A stretch of DNA of 33,815 nt from Porogramme epimiltina. Taxonomy: Eukaryota > Basidiomycota > Agaricomycetes > Polyporales > Polyporaceae. Positions 21,310-30,583 of the stretch are shown here, piece by piece; the stretch's first letter is position 1; each line of letters opens with the position of its first letter. The notes beneath the pieces are model-generated. The model ran no database searches and had not been told where the DNA came from. It saw only the letters and a program-made list of their open reading frames with translations. The DNA lies in the NCBI GenBank assembly GCA_900155495.1, contig FTLJ01000095.1, forward strand, positions 1-33,815, given 5' to 3'. Position numbers and translations under genes: made by a program.

Positions 21310-22580
21310 TCACCTTGCCGGGATTTGCCGAAAACCAGTTCAGGCTCCTTGTCACGTGATAGCCGACCCTCGCTAGCCTCCGCTGCTCCAAAGCCCCACT
21401 ACTACTACCCTTTCTCGTTGTGCAGAATCAAGTGATCTCTGTCGTACATGTGAAGCCACTGGCACCCAGGTCGGATAGGGTGTTTGTGAAATGATAAGTA
21501 CACTTAGCAGGCTCATTCGTTTACTGAAAGTTAGTGGTGGGTTTCTCCGACCCCAGGCTAGTTACCACGCGATTGAACTGTATTAACAACGTGTATGCTG
21601 ATATTCTGGGTCTATAGTACCATCACTGGAAAACCTTTGCCTTTAAGGGGTCCCATTCTTCTAGAATTCCCCGTATGTGGTTGCTAAAGTGAGTAGTCGT
21701 AATCATTAATGTCTCGGATTACGGATTCCGTTGAGGCTCTTGCAGTCTGGAGGTCCCCACGGGGCCTATACCGAGTATGACCGAGTTCTCCACGACTAGC
21801 ACAAAGCCAGACGCCGCCCCTCCCTAAAGGTGTCCCATACAGATCCAGAGCCAGAGCCACACTGCAAGACGTAGTGAATGTAATACAAATGGTATTCAAC
21901 AGCATTGGCACTTCGAAGGACCAGGGTCTTGACTCTCCCATCAACGTGTCCGGCAATTTCCGACAGGGGAGTCTTGGCACCTGAACACAACTCCTTCCTC
22001 TGCTCCGAGTCCCTCCTCAATGGCGCCCTCAGCTTAAACACCTTGCCCTATCTCTCTTCCAATCGGGTTCTTTCTGAAGACATCAACACCGAGTTGAGCA
22101 GCGTCCTGGGCGACGCCTAGCTACCGCTTGCCTAGAAGTGAGTTCGTTTGCCATGGACTACCGGCTATCAGTGCCCACAATACGATTGTATTGACGTTCC
22201 GCTCGGCTTTAGGCCCCTTGAAGCTGCTTGCCATAATTCGCGTACCTTGTCGTAGGATATCAGCGCAGCCACTGAGACCGGATATTGCGGGGACGCCCAT
22301 TTGACAGCCTCGAGAACACTCGAGCTTCATCGAACCTGTGTGAAGCTAGGATACAAGCACGGCTGATCGAAGGCATCAAATACTGACGTACAGGTGAATG
22401 CAGAAGTCTCGAAGTTGTTCCCCCGCATTACGTTTAGCGTGAATCCCGTGCGCTAAGAATAGCGCCTGTATCGAGTCGTCTTAATCTTCAAGGAGTTCCT
22501 CGGGTTGCTTATTTCCACTTTTCGTCCCTCACCCTCTCCACCATACCAGGGCATATACACCTCTCGGAACCTGAGCTGGC

Positions 22581-23996
22581 ATGGGCGGCCTGATCACTAC
22601 TATGCGAAACTTCTGGCCAATTGTGGCGCAGGCGTATCCGCCGAAGTCGAAGTTCAGGACGGACCAGATCCCGGACCTTACTGGGAGAGTTATGATCGTC
22701 ACAGGTGAGAACGTTCCCTATCCTTTACACACGGCGCCCCGCTTCCTTGTTATCTCTGGCTTCCCGTCCAAGACTCATGTTCTGCCGCCACGCTTCTGGC
22801 AGGTGCGAACACGGGTATTGGCTACCACACAGTGAAGGCGCTCCTACAACACAACGCGACTGTCTATCTCGCGGCGCGTAACAAAGGCAAGGCCGATGCG
22901 GCGATCGCGAACCTCAAGGAGGAGACGGGCCGTACCGCGACCTTCCTCGAGCTGGACCTCGCGAGCCTTTCCTCCGTGAAGCGCGCTGCGCAAGAGTTCC
23001 TATCTAAAGAGTCCGCGCTACACGTACTCTTCAACAACGCGTAAGCACCTCCCTACTCCACTTTGTAGCCTCATTTGGCACATCAATTACCACTTTCTGG
23101 TCTCACGTGCGCTTCCCAGGGGTGTGATGAACCCGCCGCTCGACCAGCTCACGTCGGACGGGTACGACCTCCAGTGGGGCACGAACGTTCTCGGCCACTT
23201 CTACCTCACTGAGCTGCTCCTCCCCGCGCTCGCCGCCGGCGCGCGCTCCTCCGCGGACCAGCACGCGCGCGTGATCACCACGTCGAGCAGCGGCGCGTAC
23301 ATGGGCGACATTGTCGAGGGCGCGTTCCGCGACAGCGCGGCGCGACGGAAGATGCACCCCGAGCAGCTGTATTTCAACAGCAAGCTGGTGCGCGAACCCC
23401 TTTCTTTGCGCGCGGATGTCATAACGGGCTGACGATGCCCCGCGCGGCACGCAATAGGGCAATGTTGTCGTCGCGCGCCAGACGGCGCTACGGTACGCAG
23501 ACAAGGGCGTTATCTCCATCTCACTGAACCCCGGTACGTCGCGCGGCTCTTCCCTGAGATGCTCCTCCGCTCATATTGCTCTGGAACTTCGCGCGACCAC
23601 AGGGGACCTCGACACAGACCTCTATCGAACTCTACCTTCAGTTGGCAGGACGATAGTCGTATGTCCACCCCCCTTCCCATCCATACATAGACTTACGAGT
23701 TTCGCTTCTCGCGTCATCCAGGGCTGGATCTTTCACCCTCCGCCGTATGGCGCGCTCACTCAGCTCTACGCGGGCACGATGCCCGAGGCGCTTGCGCTCA
23801 ACGGCGAGGTCCGCTCTCTTCCTCCAGCCCTCTCCTGCGCGCACATAGCTCATGTCCAGATTCCTTGGCACAGTACATGATCCCCTGGGCGCGCCCTGGA
23901 AAGTGCAAGAAGGAGGCGTACGACGAGCAGCTCGGACGACAGGTGTGGGCGTGGTGCGAGGGCGAAGTGAAAGCGTTCGAGGCGAGGCAAGCGTGA
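22581..23996 (+). CDS. SDR-A2: short-chain dehydrogenase/reductase, retinol dehydrogenase/WWOX-like
   Basis: Seven exons (22581-22704, 22803-23040, 23120-23387, 23458-23533, 23603-23658, 23722-23808, 23874-23996) give 323 residues, equal to SDR-A1. The cofactor loop TGANTGIG is split by intron 1. LELDLASLSSVKRAA, NNAGVM, the serine in ITTSSSGAYM, YFNSK (YxxxK) and LNPGDLDTDL follow, so the active site is complete. The C terminus reads WAWCEGEVKAFEARQA. Against A1, the intron after the first helix is missing and there is an extra one after LNPG (23534-23602). In A1 this region runs unbroken as LNPGNIRTELQ. A poly(A) signal AATAAA lies at 24042. The broken SDR-A3 is its tandem copy. Substrate unknown. 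Confidence 0.87.
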
Positions 23997-24041
23997 TGAG
24001 ACGGTTATTCTTGAACATACTTATGGGTTTCACTTCTTTCC

Positions 24042-24047
24042 AATAAA
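24042..24047 (+). terminator. Poly(A) signal of SDR-A2
   Basis: AATAAATAAAA lies 46 bp after the stop codon. The same run sits after the broken copy at 28172, inside matching 3' flanks. Confidence 0.55.
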
Positions 24048-24527
24048 TAAAACATATATCCACTCACATGAGCTATGTGTAAGAACGGTCGCGCTGGCAT
24101 GCCGTATGATCATCCAGACTCAGGAGTCAGAGACCTGCTGACGTATGACCGGTACAAAAACTATGGCGCTGAAGAGAATGAAACCGAAGAGAAAAGAAAA
24201 CGTTGCCTATATCGAAAGAGATGAGTGATCAAGGCATCGATACAGAATGAAAGTGGAGGTCAATTGCGAGTTTGTCAACGGTATTAGATCATAATGAAGC
24301 GTTCTGAGTGGTCAGTTGGAGCGTGTTATCACTATGCTTATGTAACAGTTATCTCGTAGTTCCGGAGTTCATTAATATTAATGCTCCTGGTCAAATCAGT
24401 GGTATGGCACTGCACATACAATTATCCGTTAAGACTCTGAAAAAGGATTCGATTCTATTATAGTGTAAGCTCGGGAACGATGTAACAAATACAATCAGAT
24501 CTTAAACCTGTCAAATTCACTCGTCCG

Positions 24528-25609
24528 TCATGCTTTCAACTCGAGGCCCTCCGACCACGATTCATACTCGTCAAGCGTCTTTCCCACCGCTGCAACCTTC
24601 TCCCTCGTCGCCGAGATAGCATCACGGCCAACGACGAGGAGCAGTGGAGGGTTGGGGAGACTCGTGATCCTGTAGAAGAGCTCGACAGAGCGTCGCGTAT
24701 CCTTCCACTCCACCTCGCATCCGTCGCGTCGCCACTTGGTCGTCGGGATGTCCGGGCTACTTTCGTATGCTGGGTGCGGCTTCGACCAGGTCTCCTCCAC
24801 TTTAGTGACGAACTCGCTGATAACATATCCGGGCTCGATGAGGGTAAGCTGGAGCAGGAACCGAGTCAACACCGAGGCCATTCCCTGAAACAGGTAAGAA
24901 AGTACCTTAATGTTCCACTTCGGATCGAGTTCCATTGCGAGTGTCTCCGTCAGACCTTCGAGGGCTGGGAAGAGCAGCGCTGATGAGCATTTGGAAGAAT
25001 GGCGCGGGATACACGGTGACAATACAGCACCGGTGGCCCGATGAAGGAGCCCACGCACCAAACTTAGACGCAACGTAGAAAGCCAACCCTGGAGATCCGA
25101 CAAGCCCAAGATAGGACGAAATTTGGAGGAGGTGGCCGCCTGCCCCGGGCGGGTTGTATTCCCGGAACGCCTTCATGGCTTCCTTTGTCACCGTGAGGGC
25201 GCCCCAAAAGTTAGTCTCGATGACGGAGCGCGCAATCTTGTCCTCGATACTTTCTACCTCGCCGAGGTTGCAGACGCCGGCATTATTGACGACGACGTCG
25301 ATGCGGCCGAATGTATCCTTGGCCTTTGTGAACGCGTTCGCAACCTGTTGGGCATTGGTGACGTCAACGGTTAGGACGAGGATGCGGCTGCCATGGTATT
25401 TTGCGACGAGATCGTTGAGCATCGCGGGCTTGCGCAACGTTGCGACAACGATTTCATTCCGCTCGAGGACGATCTCTGCAAGGGTGCGGCCGAGACCAGT
25501 CGATGTCCCAGTGACTAGAAGAGTGTTGGTTGAATGTAATGAAACGGAGGTGTGGACAATAATAAGGCTCACTGAACCAGACTCTAGGGGTGCTCAAAGC
25601 GGGCAACAT
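24528..25609 (-). CDS. SDR-B3: classical short-chain dehydrogenase/reductase
   Basis: Four exons (25609-25573, 25514-25059, 24964-24906, 24848-24528) give 290 residues. The start MLPALSTPRVWF leads into ITGTSTGLG across intron 1. VDVTNAQQVANAF, GRIDVVVNNAGV, NFWGALTVTKEAM, the serine in ISSYLG and YVASK are intact. The C-terminal exon ends EYESWSEGLELKA. It is the tandem copy of B2; changes are spread through the protein (for example VLPVDVT to VLTVDVT, GREVEW to GCEVEW) and none removes a catalytic residue. Introns are 58, 94 and 57 bp. A good TATA box lies 44 bp upstream. Role as for B2; both copies look functional. Confidence 0.88.
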
Positions 25610-25652
25610 GGTTAGTAGGGTGGTGCTGGACTGACAGTGGGGTTTTCTCGCA

Positions 25653-25658
25653 TTTATA
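25653..25658 (-). promoter_or_regulatory. TATA box of SDR-B3
   Basis: On the minus strand GATATAAATG ends 44 bp before the ATG at 25609. The homologous place in SDR-B2 reads GCATAAATTG, a weaker match, so the two copies may differ in expression. Confidence 0.5.
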
Positions 25659-25808
25659 TCTCTGAACGGGGTTTGCCAACGGACCTTCTCCCAGTCATTC
25701 TCGATGCAGTATAGATCCACATGTCCCTACATGCCGCGTTACGTCCCGAAAGGATGGGAGTACCCTTACCAACGACGCCTGGGAGACATACTTGGCACAG
25801 ATGACGGG

Positions 25809-25846
25809 TTCTAGATATTTACAGCAGCAAACCAATATTATCGGGC
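25809..25846. other. Empty site matching the insertion in unit I
   Basis: TTCTAGAT occurs once here and is followed after about 31 bases by TCGGGCC. In unit I the same flanks are split by 1.3 kb, with TTCTAGA(T/C) on both sides. The left flank (ACCAACGACGC...GGGTTCTAG) matches ACCGACGACAC...GGGTTCTAG of unit I. Confidence 0.65.
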
Positions 25847-27344
25847 CTATAACCGTATGCCGACAAGGGGAAGTTCAAGCCCGTCAAGGAACGCTGCATG
25901 TCGATATGGGAAGTAGGGAGACGCACCAAGTGTCACCCCCGAATCGTCTGTCAGAGGAAGCCAAGGGAGAATACCTTCCTGGGCGTAGTGATAATCGCAC
26001 TAAAACGTACTACGACCAATTTTCACGCCTTCGATGTACCTTCTTTGTCTCGTCACGAGCGCTACCAAAAGGGGCATCAGCTATAGAGGGGGCGATGGAG
26101 TTACTGTGTTGAACCTCACCGATAAACGAGTCCAGATGCATTCTTCGATTTAGAAGTAGCATCGGTTTTTGAGCCATTAGGGTCTGTTATTCATAAGTAA
26201 TCAGACGATATACAGACCCACTGAGCTAAGCGTTGACTTACACGAAAGTTTTATAAGATATCTACTATTTTACCACGACATACTACCGCAGTTGCTGACC
26301 AGCGACTGCATGTGCCACTAATGCACTTCCCTGGTGTGCATTCGAGCATAGCCGAGCATATACCGACCACGGTGCCCCCGGGGTGCGGCAGCTGCATCGA
26401 CTCAGAGGCCGAAAAGTAGCTGGCCATTCACTGGCAAGGCTTACCCACCAGTGGCCTCCGAGCCTCACCTTCTGTGGTCGCATTGTTGACACTTTCAGTG
26501 GCAAGAACACCCCTAACATAATGTTTTTCAGGCATCGTGGGTTCTAAGGGGTTGAACACGTTAGTCCAGCAAAATTCAAGGGCGAAGGGAAATTCAGTCG
26601 CAAGCGGGAGTCGAAACGCAAATCCCTTCCTTTTGCCGCTCGTATTTACCGAACCTGAACATCACGTGATGGACATGCTGCGCCCCATCGCGCCACGACG
26701 CATGACCCTCCAACTTCCCCGCACCCTGCGTTGATCTTCCCCCATTGTACCGAGTTGCCCCCGCAGTACACTCGTGAGGCAAGCTATTTGGATGGAAATA
26801 CCAGCTCCCAACTAGGCTCGGCTCGGATCTCTGAAGTGCTATGCGCGCTAGTTGAAAGACTAGTGTAGTAGGCATCTTCGGAGGGTAATGCTCATGTCTT
26901 CCAAGTGATCCACTCTCTTGGTACACTTCGCATGCGGCCGCTCAAGTGAGTAGTCGCACATGTTCATGCGGCATATTTTGGGTCCCGTTGCGGTCCTCCG
27001 GATGTCCCCTCAAACCCTATACTACCACATATAATCGAGCCGGCGCATCGCATATACTAACGAGGGTCCGTTTTTACTCCAGGAGTGTCTATGTCTTGAA
27101 CCAGGCAGTACTGCTAGTATCTCTTCCTGTACCTATGTAGGATCGTAGAATACTATTTCATTGTCTACTTCCGACGATGTCAGACTAAGTTCCGGCAAGG
27201 CGAGCAAGTTGGACCCTCTCGTAGTCACACCCGGCCAATACATTCAGCGCCGGTCTCGCGATACTGATGGTCAAGAGACGAGCCGGTTTAGCTGCCACTT
27301 GTTTAGAAGTGAGTTCGTTATCTTTGCCATGGACATACCGACTA
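25847..27344. other. Spacer of unit II without a recognisable gene
   Basis: It is the diverged counterpart of 20494-22160. No open frame has a recognisable domain. Conserved islands (TTTGAGCCATT, ATTCATAAGT, TCACGTGAT, GTTTAGAAGTGAGTTCGTT) stand out against otherwise drifted sequence. Confidence 0.55.
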
Positions 27345-28121
27345 TCGGCGTCCCCGGCAACTTCTACCCCACCGAACTGCTCCTCCCCGCACTCTCCGCC
27401 AGTACGCGCTTGTCCGCGGACCAGAACGCGCTCATGATCACCACCTCGAGCAGCGGCGCGTACTTGGGCGAAATTATCGAGGGCGCGTTTCGCGACCTGA
27501 GCGCGACACGGCGGGAGATGCATCCTGACTCCTGAGCAGCCTCTGTACTTCAACAGCCTCAAGCTGGTGCGCGAGTCCTTTTCCTTGCGCGCGGGTGCCA
27601 GTGTAACAAACGGGATAACGGGGCCTCGCGCGGTGGGCACTAGGGCAGCGTTATCTTCGCGCGCCGCTCTTCCCTTAAGTGCTCCTCCGCTCATGCTGCT
27701 CTGAACTTCGCGCGATCACAGGGGACCTCGACACAGACCTCCATCGAATTCTACCCTCAGTCGGCAGGACGAGTGCTCTATGTTTTCACTTCTCCTCCCA
27801 TACATGCAGACTGACGAGCCCCACCGCGCGCGTTGCCCAGAGCTCGATCATCCACCCTCCGCCGTTGGGCCGCGTTGGCGCGCTCACGCAGCTGTACGCG
27901 GGGACGAAGCTTGAAGCGCTCGATCTCAACGGCGGGGTTGGCGTTCCTACATTCTGCTTCTGCGAGCACGTCGCTCACGTTCATTTTCCTTTGCACAGCA
28001 CACGATTCCCCGTGCGCGCCTTGGCAAGTGCAAGGAGGCGTACGACGAGCAGCTCAGACGACAGGTGTGGGCGTGGTGCGAGGGTGAGGTGGAAGCGTCT
28101 GAAGCACTGAGGCAGGCATGA
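27345..28121 (+). pseudogene. SDR-A3: broken copy of SDR-A2
   Basis: Sequence matching SDR-A2 starts abruptly inside its exon 3 (GNFYPTELLLPALSAS against GHFYLTELLLPALAAG). Before that point the DNA matches spacer, so promoter, exons 1-2 and the cofactor loop are gone. An insertion in MHPDS brings in a stop (TGA, 27533-27535) before the YxxxK motif, and another extra triplet follows in the equivalent of YFNSK. About 66 bp, the rest of exon 4 with its donor site, is missing at 27664. The exon 5-7 equivalents are still readable (DLDTDLHRILPSVG, GALTQLYAGTKLEALDLNG, KEAYDEQLRRQVWAWCEG). No active enzyme can be made. An ATG at 27330 opens a 68-codon fused frame, probably meaningless. Confidence 0.85.
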
Positions 28122-28171
28122 TATAGAGGTTCTTCTTGGGTATCTTGACTTACGGGTTCACACTTCTTTCC

Positions 28172-28177
28172 AATAAA
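28172..28177 (+). terminator. Relic poly(A) signal of SDR-A3
   Basis: AATAAATAAAA is kept from the duplicated 3' flank. It is not expected to serve a working gene. Confidence 0.35.
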
Positions 28178-28354
28178 TAAAACATATATACAATCACGTA
28201 AGGTAGGCACAGAAACGGTCGCGCTGGCATGGTCATCCAGGCTCGGAGGTGTAGCCGAGGCTGGTTGAGGGATGGCTAGTACGAAAGGGAAGAGGGATCA
28301 ATGGCGTTTGCGAGGACGAAACGCCCCATGACGTGAACAGGAAGGGCAAAGTTG

Positions 28355-28377
28355 TGTATGTATGTATGTATGTATGT
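28355..28377. repeat. (GTAT)n microsatellite
   Basis: Five to six copies of GTAT in a row. The matching place in unit I (about 24200) has no such run, so it grew after the duplication. Confidence 0.7.
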
Positions 28378-28479
28378 GTATGGATAGAGATGAGTCCCCA
28401 AGGCGTCAACACAGAACGAAGGTGGAGGTCAAGATCTGCTTGACCTCCGCCATCGTGTCCGTGGTGCCAGCTCCAGGCA

Positions 28480-29841
28480 TTAAAGCACGGGAAGCATGTC
28501 GTTGTACTGCATTCCGGATGTGGTCCTGCCTCTCAGAGACGTCCGCACCTCCTCGCCAGGAAGCTGAGCATCGAGCCAGATCCCCGCAGTGTCCTCCCAT
28601 GCGTCAGCGTTAGGGTCGTAGCAAACACTGCGCTTCAGGGATTTGATGTACTGCGTGAAAGATCGTGTTAGAGACATCTGGTCACAGAGTTTAGACAGGA
28701 TTTTAGAGAAGACTACGCGCCTGTTCGTACATCAGCCAGCGTACGCCTCTCCAGCCCTTGGCGCCAGACCCACGCTCCGCAATGATGGAGCAGAGACAGG
28801 AAAAGAGGCGCTCCAGGAGTGCGTTGTCCCACTCGTAGTGCTCTTCAGGGTTCCCGTCGAATGTTAGCTTGGGGACGTCAGAACCCCATTGAGCCGAACC
28901 GCGCAACGGCACTCGGGGGATGTTTCCGAGAAGGGAGCGTAACATCGCAACGTAGATCGACGGGGCGTCGTATGGCTCCTCCGGGCGATCCACATACCGC
29001 ACCCGTCGCGCCTTATAGAACCGCACGGCAACTCTCATGGCGTGTTCCCGGACGCCATCGATGGACTCCGGGAGTTGTCCACCGAGCAGGACCCTGTTGA
29101 GTTCCTCGTTGCACGCCTTCCAAAACCACGGAGGGAGGATCTCCTTCACGCGTTGCATGACTGGAGAATGGTTCACGTAGCGGTCCACGAGCTCTGGGGG
29201 GTGCTCGCGGGCGACGTCGTACAGCTTTCCTTGTCGATAGTCGTGCGGGATGGGGAATGTGTCCAAGGGCTTTCCGGCGTCGGTGTGAGCCAGGTAATCG
29301 GCCCTGAGCCTTTGAAAAAAGGAGTAAGCAATGCTAAAGGGTAGCATGTGACTGAAATGAAACGGAACGAGCACCCGCCTTTGCCAGAGCCCAATTGGTC
29401 CTCCATGAAAGTCCCAGGCCGCGTGGACGACTTCCACCTCCCTGTACACCTTGGCGGTACGAACTCCCCCCGCCTTGTGGAACCTGTCATGAATACATGA
29501 TCTATAACAAGTTCCTAGTAAGATCAGGAACTGAATGGCAACGCACCTTTCCTCGTGGTCATGCTTCACCTGACGCACCTGGGTGTCCGTCAGGCGGTAC
29601 TGCTCCTTGATCTCGAACCTGAACATCTATCACCCACACATACATGAGAAGTGAGCTGGTGTCAACAGCTGGAGGAGGGAATACCCACCAAGTTCTCGTG
29701 GGGCACCTGTGAGACCCATCCGAACTTGTCGACCGGTACGGATCCAGCCTTTGGATCGCCTTTCGCCTTTCCCTTTCCCTTACTTCCGCTAGCCCTCTGA
29801 GACTTGCTAGCCTTCTGAGAGCTATTGAGTCCTCTGGCCAT
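28480..29841 (-). CDS. C1: uncharacterised protein, paralog of the neighbouring C2
   Basis: Five exons (29841-29689, 29626-29547, 29483-29379, 29309-28721, 28650-28480) give 365 residues. The N terminus is rich in Lys, Ser and Gly (KGKGKAKGDPKAG), with no signal peptide or membrane segment. Blocks shared with C2 are WVSQVP, QYRLTDTQVRQV, REVEVVHAAWDFHGGPIG, LPPWFWKACNEELNRV, YEWDNALLERLFSCLCSII, GVRW and YDPNADAWEDTAGIWL. I do not recognise the family; the Trp-rich and acidic blocks suggest a globular intracellular protein. Introns 1 and 2 are GT-AG. Introns 3 (29378-29310) and 4 (28720-28651) appear to start with GC (AG|GCGGGT and AG|GCGCGT). Their positions and phases match GT-AG introns of C2. 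Reading through intron 3 stays open and adds 23 residues, so that one is uncertain. Other genes could share this build; function unknown. Confidence 0.68.
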
Positions 29842-30583
29842 ACTATTACAATGATGTCATGGTCAGCATCCGACTTCATAAATCCACCCGCGGCGGAGAA
29901 TGCAGACGCCTCGTGGCCCGCGGGAGGCACGCTAAACTGGGAGCGTCGATCGATCGATCACTCGTGATCCGCGAATGCGACTGTGCGTCTTTCCCCGGTC
30001 TTCGGCCGAACACGTTGCCCACCCCTCACACCGCTGCGTCTCCCTCACATCCCACGTCCAACTCACCTCGACGTTGGCAAAAATCCTTGTAGTCGGTGTT
30101 GGGGTGTATGTGGGGGTGATGATCGTAACAATGTGAGTGATAAACAAGCTAAGCGCCCTTACGAAGGGGTTTTTATATAAGCGCTAAATATCACGTGGAT
30201 GGGCGTCTAGACCAAAATTCCAGAAGGTTCTAGGACATTCAAGCACCAAACAGACCATTTGGGAGACGAAGCCTCACAGCACGACGTAGAGTAGTGAGCA
30301 CTATACACCCAGGGTTGGTGTACTAATGTATACAATATCACAAGGATGCAAGCGAGTACAAACAGGATGGAATGACAAAACATATGGCAATAACATTTAA
30401 AAAGTAGCACGGAGATCATAGTACTCTGGAGACCGTGCAGGCAAAACTGAACATAATCCAGCGCAAGTCGAGAAAGCTTTCTAACAGAAAATCTATGTGC
30501 GGTAAAGTACTCACACTACACCCCCGAGCATCCAGCGCCTCCAAGCAACGGACCACCTCGCCTCTTGGTCGAAAAACCAACCA
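29842..30583. other. Region between C1 and C2: C1 promoter and probable leader
   Basis: A minus-strand TATATAAA lies at 30172-30179, 330 bp before the C1 ATG. Between them TCGAGGTGAGTTGG looks like a donor site, so C1 may have a spliced 5' leader. A GATCGATCGATC run lies near 29945. The right half holds the C2 3' UTR. Confidence 0.4.
30172..30179 (-). promoter_or_regulatory. TATA box candidate for C1
   Basis: TATATAAA on the minus strand, 331 bases before the C1 start codon. The distance is long unless the leader is spliced. Confidence 0.4.

Larger units (their letters stand above)
18929..22580. other. Spacer of unit I between SDR-B2 and SDR-A2
   Basis: No gene is recognisable. From about 19080 to 19155 and from 20469 to 22160 it resembles, with many differences, the unit II spacer at about 25740-27345. 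Matching landmarks include CCGACAAAGGGAAG, TTTGAGCCATT, ATTCATAAGT, CAGCAAAA, TCACGTGAT and GTGAGTAGTCG. Between the matching parts lies a 1.3-kb insertion, listed separately. The 400 bp before 22580 should hold the SDR-A2 promoter; no clear TATA box is seen. Confidence 0.65.
17600..24290. repeat. Duplication unit I (SDR-B2, spacer, SDR-A2)
   Basis: Unit I begins near 17604 with GTGGTCAGTTGGAGCGTGTT and matches unit II, which begins near 24299, in the same orientation. Homology covers the SDR-B 3' flank, the whole SDR-B gene with introns, parts of the spacer, and the SDR-A gene with its 3' flank to about 24260. The genes are close copies while the spacers have diverged much more. Unit I holds a 1.3-kb insertion that unit II lacks. 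Confidence 0.8.
24295..28440. repeat. Duplication unit II (SDR-B3, spacer, broken SDR-A3)
   Basis: It repeats unit I in the same orientation and directly abuts it. It is shorter because it lacks the 1.3-kb insertion and has lost about 1 kb that in unit I covers the SDR-A2 promoter, exons 1-2 and the start of exon 3. Homology runs on past SDR-A3 through the poly(A) signal and GGTCGCGCTGGCATG to GGTGGAGGTCAA near 28430. A (GTAT)n run at 28355-28377 is private to this copy. Confidence 0.8.

Noticed and set aside
29310..29378. Reading C1 through intron 3 without splicing
   Set aside because: The stretch is open, but C2 has an intron at the same place and phase, and the 69 bp have a pyrimidine tract and acceptor. 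Kept only as an alternative.
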